From: Neolewinella aurantiaca
GTDB taxonomy: Bacteria; Bacteroidota; Bacteroidia; Chitinophagales; Saprospiraceae
Length of the DNA stretch: 64,000 nt
Assembly (NCBI RefSeq): GCF_008014675.1
Contig: NZ_VOXD01000012.1
Location: forward strand, 1-64,000
Direction of reading: 5' to 3'
In this document: piece by piece, positions 1 through 7,355 of the stretch
Numbering within the stretch: the stretch's first letter is position 1
Layout of the letters: every line of letters begins with the position of its first letter
The notes under the pieces: model-generated
What the model was told of the DNA's origin: nothing
The model's database searches: none
Seen by the model: only the letters and a program-made list of their open reading frames with translations
Translations under genes and position numbers: made by a program

Positions 1-131
1 GTCTATCCATAGACTACGAGCATACAGTAGAAAGTTCGGCAGCGCACATCAAATTAGCTAATATCAGCATGACCATGCAGTGCTTAAGCTAGTTTTGACA
101 AATTTAATTCCCCAACAAGCTCTAAGATCGA

Positions 132-284
132 ACTCGACAGGCGAACTTTTTTGCTCTTCAGATGGTAAATTCTACCCCTCAGGCAATTCGATTCGTAGTG
201 TCAATAATTTTATTCCGTAAGGACAATAAGCAAAAAAGGATTCGACTGGCGAGTTCTGGCACCAGACTCGCCAGTCGGGTTCAG
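132..284. repeat. Nested palindromic repeat, family B, copy 1
   Basis: An ACTCGACAGGCGAAC element followed by a T-run lies at 132-153. Further on, a GGATTCGACTGGCGAGT arm (238-254) faces an ACTCGCCAGTCGGGTT arm (266-282), giving a strong hairpin. The same two motifs build the large array at 54,763-56,180 and recur at 4,828-4,973 and 40,157-40,189. The hairpin abuts the stop codon of the T9SS-tail fragment, so it could act as a terminator. Nothing else recognisable was seen in positions 1-280. Confidence 0.75.
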
Positions 285-676
285 CGTTTAAAAAACCGCC
301 GCACCGCCAGTAGCCGATGCTCATTCGTGATGGAGAAAAAGTGTAGGCCGGAGGGTAAGTTACCTGCATCAATATCCATGGAATGACCAGTCACCGAGCC
401 TGATTGTAATATACGGCCATCACTGCCTGCAATCGTGTACGTCAGCCGACCAGTCGGTAAGTTTACTCCGGAAATTTCCAGGTGGAGTGAGTTTTCTACG
501 GGATTGGGGTTGATTTCAATAGTGGCCGTGGGTTCCCGAACAATTTCTTCATTTGCCACCGGCTTAATCAGGTGAATGGTGCCTGATGTGCAGCCAGGTT
601 CGAGCCCACCTCCCATTGTATCACCATCCATTCTATGAACCGAAGGAAAGATATGGGTAATGGGGCGTCTCACCAT
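281..676 (-). pseudogene. Truncated type IX secretion cargo tail (C-terminal sorting domain)
   Basis: The 131-residue reading frame is mostly a C-terminal sorting domain of the type IX secretion system: an INPNPVENSL start, a GRLTYTIAGSDGRILQSG core, a LPSGLHFFSI strand and a basic end (RRFFKR). Such domains sit at the end of large secreted proteins, and here only a short unrelated N-terminal stretch precedes it before an in-frame stop. No signal peptide is visible, so it cannot be exported as it stands. The likeliest reading is the 3' remnant of a larger gene, ending directly at a palindromic repeat; a frameshifted gene is possible. The start codon is uncertain. Confidence 0.6.
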
Positions 677-740
677 AACGATAAGTCGATAGCGTCAATC
701 TTTCCAAACCTCGCCCAAACCAGTTACGTTACCGACAAAT

Positions 741-1241
741 ATGCGCTACTTCCTCTCCTTCCTCCTCCTACTATCCCTCCTATCCGCCTGCAACTCCGGC
801 ACCGGCCGCCAGGAAATAGACCTCACCGAACGAACCATCGCCAACCCCGCCGACGGAGTAGGTCATTACGTCTATGCCCTCTCCCTGCCGGAATCCATCG
901 CAGCCGGTGAAACACTGGAAATCCAAATGGACTGGCGCACCGTCGGCCCCGCCGATATGCGCAAACGCTACGACCTTGAAATGCGGCTCAATGGCCCATC
1001 TACTAAGATATACCGCGTAGACAAATCGCTCAACACCGTCGGCGAAGCCAATCTGGTTAATTGGATCAACTACTTTTTCGACGTTCCCGCCAACTTCCCG
1101 GCGGGAAGCTACAGCGTAGAAGTTCGCTTGCTCGATGAGACACGAGTGGAAGGGTTCGTATCATTAGGGTTTCAACAGGATATGGCTGCGGGGGACGGGT
1201 TTTGGCGCGTAGCCGAGATCGAAATAGAAGCTTTACAATAA
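741..1241 (+). CDS. Small lipoprotein of unknown function
   Basis: The 166-residue product starts with a hydrophobic segment and a lipobox (LLSAC, Cys17), so it should be lipidated and anchored in the envelope. The mature part is polar and strand-rich, with a YALSLPESIAAGETLEIQMDW stretch and a later PAGSYSVEVRLLDE segment that resemble an Ig-like or jelly-roll beta-sandwich; this is inference only. It stands alone between oppositely oriented small genes and no family is recognised. Confidence 0.65.
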   Translation: MRYFLSFLLLLSLLSACNSGTGRQEIDLTERTIANPADGVGHYVYALSLPESIAAGETLEIQMDWRTVGPADMRKRYDLEMRLNGPSTKIYRVDKSLNTVGEANLVNWINYFFDVPANFPAGSYSVEVRLLDETRVEGFVSLGFQQDMAAGDGFWRVAEIEIEALQ

Positions 1242-1287
1242 TGAATGGTTGAGGCCTGGCTGGCTCGCCAGTTATGTATTCAACAGT

Positions 1288-1815
1288 TCACCAACTCATT
1301 GTGACTGTAGGCAACAAAACGAATCCAGGTACATCGTAAAATCGCATGATCATCTGTTTGTATTCCGCATTGTCCTGGAAGATATTTCTACCGGTACCGC
1401 CACTGCCCAGAGGATGAGGAAAATACAGTGGAACTACGAAAACTGCGCTTTTATCTTGAACAACACAATCTTCCCATGCCCTGATCCTTTTCGCATTTCT
1501 AAAAGAAATACGATTCATAAATTCCTGTAGCTCCTCGTTCGGGGTTCCCTTCGCGAAAATCCACCCCTTGGAAGTAAAATCATGAGCTATTGAGTCATAC
1601 TCATAAAACATTATTACGCCCTCTTCCTGATCATACTCCAACTGTGAAGTACTTGCACGGGACAGGGCTGAGACGATTCGTTTGGCACAGGAGTCTGAAG
1701 CTACAGCAGCTAAACCTGGCGGTGTTCCGCCTACATCTTGAGCAAACAGGCTACCCGCTAAAGCCAGAAACGACAGACAGAAAAACGAGGAAAAGAGAAT
1801 TACACGAAGGAGCAT
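1288..1815 (-). CDS. Exported protein of unknown function
   Basis: The ATG at 1,813-1,815 is preferred over one 18 codons upstream because it opens directly into a signal peptide (MLLRVILFSSFF, ending near LAGSLFAQ). The remaining ~150 residues are soluble, with Cys in SDSCAKR and WEDCVV and a VVPLYFPHP strand. The spacing resembles TonB-C-like periplasmic domains of Bacteroidota, but the match is too weak to name. It is flanked by non-coding DNA and appears monocistronic. Confidence 0.55.
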   Translation of the reverse strand: MLLRVILFSSFFCLSFLALAGSLFAQDVGGTPPGLAAVASDSCAKRIVSALSRASTSQLEYDQEEGVIMFYEYDSIAHDFTSKGWIFAKGTPNEELQEFMNRISFRNAKRIRAWEDCVVQDKSAVFVVPLYFPHPLGSGGTGRNIFQDNAEYKQMIMRFYDVPGFVLLPTVTMSW

Positions 1816-2034
1816 ACTTAACAATTTATGAAGTAATAGTTGGTGAAATCTCCCGGAGTAGGGCTGCATCTGGCGGCCATATCTATTTCCACCACAGAAC
1901 GACTCTATTTATTTAGACCTTACTAACAATTTATAAAGCACAAGGCATAGTATTGCGATTACAAGAAAAATAAAGAATGAAGAAACCCAGAAGAGAAGCC
2001 CGGGATTTGGTTTAAAAAACATGCGTTATTTTTT

Positions 2035-2721
2035 TTAATCAATGGTTATTGACCATTCGCTGGTCCATGGATCGAAAATTAGTTGAAGGTGATAGGTTGC
2101 AGTAGAGTATCCGCCTGATCCGGTAACTGAAATGTATCCATAAACATTTACAACTAATCCTCCAACTCCCCAACTTGAACTTGTCGAAGTCTGATTCCAA
2201 TTTAGAGGTCCTGAAAACCCATAAAGGTGAGAAGTGATATTACTAGCCTCCCAGCCTAGATTCATTGTACCATTGGGTAGTTCAGAATAATCGAAATCGA
2301 TTGCAAAGCCATAGGGTGCCCAATAACCGGCTGGTTGATTTGCTGTAACGTGGCCACCAGAAACACAATGAGCGGGAGTAAGGATAGCGAAAGGATCATT
2401 ACATCCGTTTAATTTACCCGTATGGTCCTTCCCCTTACCGTTAAGGGTAACAATAAACTGGTCAGATGTCATTATAAACCGTTCACCCCGAAGACTTTCA
2501 GTAGCTGCAAGCTCGCTATAAATATATTCAAGCTCTGTTTGAGTATAGTCCCTCAAACTACTTTGGCTATTGGTTAAACTAGTTTTGATCAAGTTAAATT
2601 CACTGACTATTTCATCAAACGTTATTGCTGTAGGATCAAAACTATTTTCCTCGACACAGCTATACGTTAGAGCTAAGAGAGAAAGGCATACGAGAAGCGA
2701 GAAACGAGAAACGAGAAACAT
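2035..2721 (-). CDS. AT-rich lipoprotein of unknown function
   Basis: The 228-residue product has a signal peptide with lipobox (LTYSC, Cys22). The mature part has a helical polar region to about residue 75, then a Gly/Ser/aromatic-rich beta region (GFAIDFDYSELPNGTMNLGW, VYGYISVTGSGGYS). Base composition is clearly more AT-rich than neighbours, which suggests acquisition. The first ~11 codons are written in a CGAGAAA heptamer repeat on the plus strand, so the N-terminus (MFLVSRFSLLV) derives from repeat DNA. No homologous family is recognised. Confidence 0.6.
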   Translation of the reverse strand: MFLVSRFSLLVCLSLLALTYSCVEENSFDPTAITFDEIVSEFNLIKTSLTNSQSSLRDYTQTELEYIYSELAATESLRGERFIMTSDQFIVTLNGKGKDHTGKLNGCNDPFAILTPAHCVSGGHVTANQPAGYWAPYGFAIDFDYSELPNGTMNLGWEASNITSHLYGFSGPLNWNQTSTSSSWGVGGLVVNVYGYISVTGSGGYSTATYHLQLIFDPWTSEWSITID

Positions 2722-2968
2722 AATTCAGGTTTAATTAGGTGGAAATAAAATTCCAATAATTGAATATTGTATGTGCAAGATAGTTTCAAAGCAATAAAAA
2801 GTCAAAAGAATATTAAACATTAACGTTCAAAAAAACAAAAAGCGCACACCAGGATTGACCCCCCGGCATGCGCATCCAAAGCTAAAAAAAAGGTGTGATT
2901 GCTGAGGCTGGAGCCTAATCGGACGCCAGACTCAACATGGTTGAAATCTAAATTTTATCGGAAGTATT

Positions 2969-3166
2969 CTAGGGAGCTAGGAGCTAGGGAACTAGGAACT
3001 AGGGAGCTAGGAGCTAGGGAACTAGGAACTAGGGAGCTAGGAGCTAGGAGCTAGGGAACTAGGAACTAGGGAACTAGGGAGCTAGGAGCTAGGGAACTAG
3101 TTCCTAGTTCCTAGTTCCTAGTTTCTAATTCCTAGTTTCTAATTTCTAGTTCCTAATTCCTAGTCC
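2969..3166. repeat. Heptamer repeat hairpin overlapping the ftsZ stop
   Basis: About 16 consecutive 7-bp units of type AGCTAGG/AACTAGG run to ~3,098, then the complementary series CCTAGTT/CTAATTT runs to 3,166, so the block folds into one long imperfect hairpin. The ftsZ TAG stop (3,160-3,162) is part of the last heptamer. It fills the end of the 438-bp gap between the AT-rich lipoprotein and ftsZ. The rest of that gap (2,722-2,968) is AT-rich and shows no gene. Confidence 0.9.
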
Positions 3167-4650
3167 ACATTATCGTGCAGGTACCGGTTATCCCGGCGCA
3201 GCGGCATCTCCTCGTCGTCAGAGATACTCCAGCGGCTCAGTTCGCGCTCGTCGCTTGGGGCCACGTTGTCGAGTTGAATGTTCCGACGGAGGTAGGCGGG
3301 CTGACTTTCCAGTTCGTTCACCACTTTCGGGTTGCTGAGTTTGGGCAGTTCGGTCCGGTTACGGAGGGCGGCACGACGCTCTTCGTCGCGGGCAATCTGC
3401 TCGAGACGGAGGGCTTCACGGCGGGCTTCTTCCTCGTTCTGGAGAAAGGAGTTCGTAAAGCTGCGCTCTTCGCCACGGCTGCGCGGACGGAGACGCGCCT
3501 TGGCTTCCTCCAGGTCCTCGAACTCGAAGGTAGTGGTGCCTTTATTGTCTTTGCTGTAACCAACGGGGTCGGCTTCGCCGGTGATGTCTTCCAGGCTAAC
3601 GCGTGTTTGCGCCTTTGGCTGGTCGTCATTGACCTTGCGGTCGTCCAGGTGAACTACCCGACGATCGGTTGCCTTGCCGGCAACCAGGTTCTTCTTTTCG
3701 TTGAACCCGGTAGCGATTACGGTTACGCTGAGGTTATCGCCCAGACTCTCGTCGTAGCAGTTACCCCAGATGAGGTCGGTGCCGTAGCCGGCTTCTTCCT
3801 GTACGAATTCGGTGATCTCAAAGATCTCGTCCATCGTCACTTCGCGGGTACCGGAGGTGATGTTCAGGAGGATGTGACGGGCACCACGGATGTCGTTGTC
3901 TTCCAGCAGCGGGCTGTGGAGGGCCTGGTCTACAGCCTGGCGGGCGCGGTCGTCGCCTTCGGCCATTGCGGTACCCATGATGGCTACCCCGGATTCGCGC
4001 ATTACCGTGTTCACATCTTCGAAGTCAACGTTCACGTAACCGGGAACGGTGATGATTTCGGCGATGCCCTTGGCTGCGGTCGTCAGGATGTTGTCGGCCT
4101 TGGCGAATGCTTCGCTAAGGTTCAGGTTACCGTGAATCTGACGAAGTTTGTCGTTGCTAACAATGATGAGCGTATCAACGTTCTCCTTCAGTTCGTTCAG
4201 GCCTTCCATGCCGTTGGTTGCACGACGACGGCCCTCAAAAGTGAAGGGCAGGGTTACGATACCAACCGTCAGGATGCCCATTTCGCGGGCAGTCTTGGCG
4301 ATGATCGGCGCGGCACCCGTTCCCGTTCCACCGCCCATACCGGCGGTCACGAAGAGCATCCGGCAATTGTTGTTAAGGTACTTGCGAACGTCATCGATGC
4401 TCTCTTCGCAGGCAAGGGCTCCTACGTCAGGTTTCGACCCTGCTCCGCGGCCTTCTGTAAGGTTGGGGCCAAGCTGAACCTTGGTGGGCACCGGGCTCAG
4501 TTCCATGGCCTGGTGATCTGTATTACAAATGGCAAAATCAACACCGATAATGCCCTGGCTGTACATGTGGTTCACGGCATTGGAGCCGCCGCCACCGACG
4601 CCGATTACTTTGATGATGGGAGATTCTCCCTGTGGGAAATCGAAATTCAT
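3160..4650 (-). CDS. ftsZ: Cell division protein FtsZ
   Basis: FtsZ is the tubulin-like GTPase that forms the cytokinetic Z-ring. The 496-residue product shows the glycine loop VGGGGSNAVN (~18-27), the tubulin signature GGGTGTG (106-112) and the T7-type region around VNVDFEDV. A long, charged Arg/Glu-rich linker (~330-450) follows the GTPase core. The C-terminus carries a conserved peptide for FtsA binding and ends LHDNVD, as is usual in Bacteroidota. It is the last gene of the dcw cluster, separated from ftsA by ~310 bp of repeat-filled DNA that may hold its own promoter. The TAG stop lies in a heptamer repeat. Confidence 0.98.
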   Translation of the reverse strand: MNFDFPQGESPIIKVIGVGGGGSNAVNHMYSQGIIGVDFAICNTDHQAMELSPVPTKVQLGPNLTEGRGAGSKPDVGALACEESIDDVRKYLNNNCRMLFVTAGMGGGTGTGAAPIIAKTAREMGILTVGIVTLPFTFEGRRRATNGMEGLNELKENVDTLIIVSNDKLRQIHGNLNLSEAFAKADNILTTAAKGIAEIITVPGYVNVDFEDVNTVMRESGVAIMGTAMAEGDDRARQAVDQALHSPLLEDNDIRGARHILLNITSGTREVTMDEIFEITEFVQEEAGYGTDLIWGNCYDESLGDNLSVTVIATGFNEKKNLVAGKATDRRVVHLDDRKVNDDQPKAQTRVSLEDITGEADPVGYSKDNKGTTTFEFEDLEEAKARLRPRSRGEERSFTNSFLQNEEEARREALRLEQIARDEERRAALRNRTELPKLSNPKVVNELESQPAYLRRNIQLDNVAPSDERELSRWSISDDEEMPLRRDNRYLHDNVD

Positions 4651-4780
4651 AGTTCTTTGATTTATTTGCCCGTATCCTCAGCATGGTTCACACCTCTGAA
4701 AACCAGAAATATCGGATGTCTTGTGGGCTACAGCGAAGGGTGAGTCCGCTGGATTATTGTTGTGGGTTATGAAGCATCTG

Positions 4781-4973
4781 GGCGGGGCCGCAGGTGCAAT
4801 GAAGGTTGAAAAGCAAGGTTCCTCAAGTCGCCAGTCGAATTCTTTTTAGCCTGACGAAGTCGGATAAAAAGTTCGCCTGTCGACTTGAGCCGAATCTCCA
4901 CCAAAATCGGCAGATGAAAACTCTGCCGACTACGTCAGGCGAAATTTGATTCGGCTGGCGACTTAGAAATCAG
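4781..4973. repeat. Repeat-filled ftsA-ftsZ spacer: family A copy plus family B palindromes
   Basis: The 312-bp spacer 4,651-4,962 contains a family A repeat at 4,781-4,799 (GGCGGGGCCGCAGGTGCAA, followed by GGTTGAAAAGCAAGG). Family B elements follow: AAGTCGCCAGTCGAATTC at ~4,828, an AAAAAGTTCGCCTGTCGAC arm at ~4,868, and a closing GATTCGGCTGGCGACTT arm that runs to the ftsA stop. A separate AATCGGCAGA/TCTGCCGA pair lies at ~4,907-4,930. The stem-loops may attenuate or terminate transcription between ftsA and ftsZ. Confidence 0.7.
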
Positions 4974-6345
4974 AGTCAGGCTCAGCTTCGAACCATTCCT
5001 TTGTTTTCTTGAACACGTTGTCGAACCATCCGGAGCCGGAGGACACTGCTTCCTGTTCCGCTGCCTGCTCCTGCGTACGCGCCGCCTCTTCCTTCGCTTT
5101 TGCTTCGGCTTCGAGTTGTGCTTTTGCAGCTTCTTCCTTCGCCTGCTTGCGGGCAATGGCCGGGTTCACTTTGCCGGCGTCGATGTCCGCAAAACCCTGC
5201 AGCAACAGGCCTACACCGGTGGCGTATATCGGGCTGGTCAGTTTTTCCTGGTAGCCGTGCGCGAGGTGCTCGATCGGCGTACCCACGCGGGTGGGCATTC
5301 CGGTGTGCAGCTCGGTGAGCTTTTCGATGTCTTTCATGAGGGCGCCACCGCCGGTAAGCACGATGCCACCGATCAGTTCCTGACCTTCAAATCCGGCACG
5401 GCGGATCTCCCACATCACGTGATCAAGAATCTCTTCCGCGCGGGCCTGAATGATCAGGGCAAGGTTCTTCTCACTGATCTCCTTCGGGTCGCGGCCACGC
5501 AGACCCGGGATTACGATGAGGCGGTTCTCGAACACCTCGCTGGCGAGGGCCGAACCGTAGTTTACTTTCAGTTTTTCAGCGTGCTGGTCCATCACGGTGC
5601 AGCCCGCCTTAATGTCTTTGGTGAAGACGTTACCACCAAAAGGAATCACTGCCGTGTGGCGGATGATGCCGTCCTGGAAGATGGTAATGTCAGTCGTTCC
5701 ACCGCCGATGTCGACCAGCGCTACACCGGCCTGCTTTTCGTCGGAGTAGAGCACGGATGCAGCACTGGCGATGGGCTCCAGCGTTACGCCGGCCATTTCC
5801 AGTCCGGCGCGCTCAACGCAACGGTGGATGTTGTTGCTGGCCGTGATCTGGCCAGTGATGATGTGGAAGTTCGCCTCCAGGCGGGAGCCGCTCATCCCGA
5901 TGGGGTCGGTGATGCCCTGCTCCATATCCACGGTGTATTCCTGCGGAATCACGTGGAGGATTTTGTCTCCGGGAGGGAGAACGAGCTTGTGCATATCGCT
6001 GATCAGGCGATCGATGTCGCGCTGGCTGATTTCGTCCTGGGCGTTGTCCCGAACGAGCATCCCGCGGTGCTGCAGGCTTTTAATGTGCTGGCCGGCAATA
6101 CCGACGTGCACGATGTCGAAGTTTTCGCCGCTGGCCTTGCGGGCCAGGTCGCATGCTTCGCTGATGGCGCGTACGGTCTTCTCGATGTTCGAGACGACGC
6201 CGCGCATTACGCCTTCGGATTCGACCTTGCCGGTTCCGAGGATTTCCAGCCGTCCGTGTGCATCACGCCGTCCAACGAGGGCGCACACTTTGGTGGTGCC
6301 GATGTCTAGTGCGGCAATGGTTTGGTTTTGAGTATCAGTAGTCAT
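4963..6345 (-). CDS. ftsA: Cell division protein FtsA
   Basis: FtsA is the actin-like ATPase that tethers FtsZ to the membrane and recruits later division proteins. The 460-residue product has the phosphate loop ALDIGTTKVCALVG near the N-terminus, a second actin-type motif LVDIGGGTTDITIF (~204-217) and the adenosine motif GIVLTGGGALMKDIE. After the core comes an Ala/Glu/Lys-rich coiled-coil-like linker (~395-435), then an amphipathic helix (WFDNVFKKTKEWFE) that fits the membrane-targeting sequence. It follows ftsQ across a 194-bp gap holding a heptamer hairpin. Confidence 0.97.
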   Translation of the reverse strand: MTTDTQNQTIAALDIGTTKVCALVGRRDAHGRLEILGTGKVESEGVMRGVVSNIEKTVRAISEACDLARKASGENFDIVHVGIAGQHIKSLQHRGMLVRDNAQDEISQRDIDRLISDMHKLVLPPGDKILHVIPQEYTVDMEQGITDPIGMSGSRLEANFHIITGQITASNNIHRCVERAGLEMAGVTLEPIASAASVLYSDEKQAGVALVDIGGGTTDITIFQDGIIRHTAVIPFGGNVFTKDIKAGCTVMDQHAEKLKVNYGSALASEVFENRLIVIPGLRGRDPKEISEKNLALIIQARAEEILDHVMWEIRRAGFEGQELIGGIVLTGGGALMKDIEKLTELHTGMPTRVGTPIEHLAHGYQEKLTSPIYATGVGLLLQGFADIDAGKVNPAIARKQAKEEAAKAQLEAEAKAKEEAARTQEQAAEQEAVSSGSGWFDNVFKKTKEWFEAEPDSDF

Positions 6346-6403
6346 AATTACATCCGATAATTAAAAAGGGTTAAAAAATATGGCCAGGGTCATTGGCCGG
6401 CTG

Positions 6404-6540
6404 TGAGTCGGGAGTTTTGAGTCTGGAGACCTACCGCTGTTTCCATTCACTGTACTTCGCTTGTTCGCTCAGGGTGAGCAAGCGAAGCGCTGCGAATAGC
6501 AATTGCGGCAGCGACTCCAGACTTCCGACTCCAGACTCTC
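6404..6540. repeat. Heptamer-type inverted repeat between ftsQ and ftsA
   Basis: The arm GAGTCGGGAGTTTTGAGTC (6,404-6,422, continuing TGGAG) is matched by the inverse CTCCAGACTTCCGACTCC (from 6,514). Units are 7 bp long (GAGTCTG/GAGTCGG). Inside lies a second hairpin, CTTCGCTTG with CAAGCGAAG (~6,455-6,487). The right arm runs directly into the ftsQ stop codon (TAG, 6,540-6,542). The block sits inside the dcw transcription unit. Confidence 0.8.
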
Positions 6541-7355
6541 TACCGCTTCCGCGCAATCACCTGGTCAGAGAAGCGCAAGTCAAAGCTTTTGTACTTACGC
6601 CACCCTTCGTAGGGGAGCCCTTCACGATAGAAGATCTTTAGTCGGCGCAGGCGTTCCTGCGTCGTTTCTTTTTTATAGCGACCAAGGTGAATCACCTGGT
6701 CTCCGACCTTAGGAGCGAGGACGAACTCGCCGTTGGTCTTTACGTAAATCTGTTCCACCAGCGCGTCGAGGAAATCATCCTGGCGCAGGTAGTGGGCCAG
6801 CTCTACGAGCTGGCGGAGTTGGTTGTCGTCGTGGTCCATGAAGTCATCAGACCACAACACCACGTTGCCCGATGCGACGGGCACGCGGGCCGTGTAGCTG
6901 CTGCTCAGGGGCATGCGGACCCCGTCTTCGTCGAGGTAGTAATCTTGTCCGTTCTCGGCCATTACTCTGAGCAGTGGGACCCGCTGAGTAACTTTTATGT
7001 TCAGCTGGAGGTCGTCGTCGATATAAGCATCGGCGTTGGCCACAAAAGCCTGGCCTTCGAGCACTTCTTCGACGCGCTCGATGTCGATATCGCTGAGGCT
7101 CAACTCACTCATCGGCTTGGTGAATCCGGCAGCCAGACGGTCCAGCAGGTCCTTTTCGGTTACCAGTGCCTCGCCTTCGGCGAGCGGCATGATGATCGGG
7201 GCTACGGTTTCAACGTGGGAGGCTTCGCGGGACGAAATCGCTGAGATCGCGAGAACGCCGACGATGATCGCCACCCCCAGCCAGCCATAGGCCCGTATTC
7301 CGCCAAGGATGGCGAACAGCACCTGAGTAACCTTATTGGTTTTTTTCTTAGCCAT
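6540..7355 (-). CDS. ftsQ: Cell division protein FtsQ
   Basis: FtsQ is a bitopic inner-membrane protein that scaffolds the FtsB/FtsL complex at the septum. The 271-residue product has a short Lys-rich cytoplasmic start (MAKKKTNK), one membrane helix (~residues 24-41, WLGVAIIVGVLAISAI) and a periplasmic POTRA-like region. The latter includes a paired-residue motif near VEEVLEGQAFVANADAYID and later a YLDEDGVRMPLS segment typical of FtsQ. The start overlaps the murC end by 8 bp, indicating translational coupling. Confidence 0.92.
   Translation of the reverse strand: MAKKKTNKVTQVLFAILGGIRAYGWLGVAIIVGVLAISAISSREASHVETVAPIIMPLAEGEALVTEKDLLDRLAAGFTKPMSELSLSDIDIERVEEVLEGQAFVANADAYIDDDLQLNIKVTQRVPLLRVMAENGQDYYLDEDGVRMPLSSSYTARVPVASGNVVLWSDDFMDHDDNQLRQLVELAHYLRQDDFLDALVEQIYVKTNGEFVLAPKVGDQVIHLGRYKKETTQERLRRLKIFYREGLPYEGWRKYKSFDLRFSDQVIARKR

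Noticed and set aside
2969-3166. CRISPR array in the periodic block
   Set aside because: Units are 7 bp with no unique spacers and no cas genes nearby.
3175-4743. Long plus-strand frame of 522 codons opposite ftsZ
   Set aside because: It is the antisense shadow of ftsZ, produced by high GC and codon bias, with no recognisable domain.
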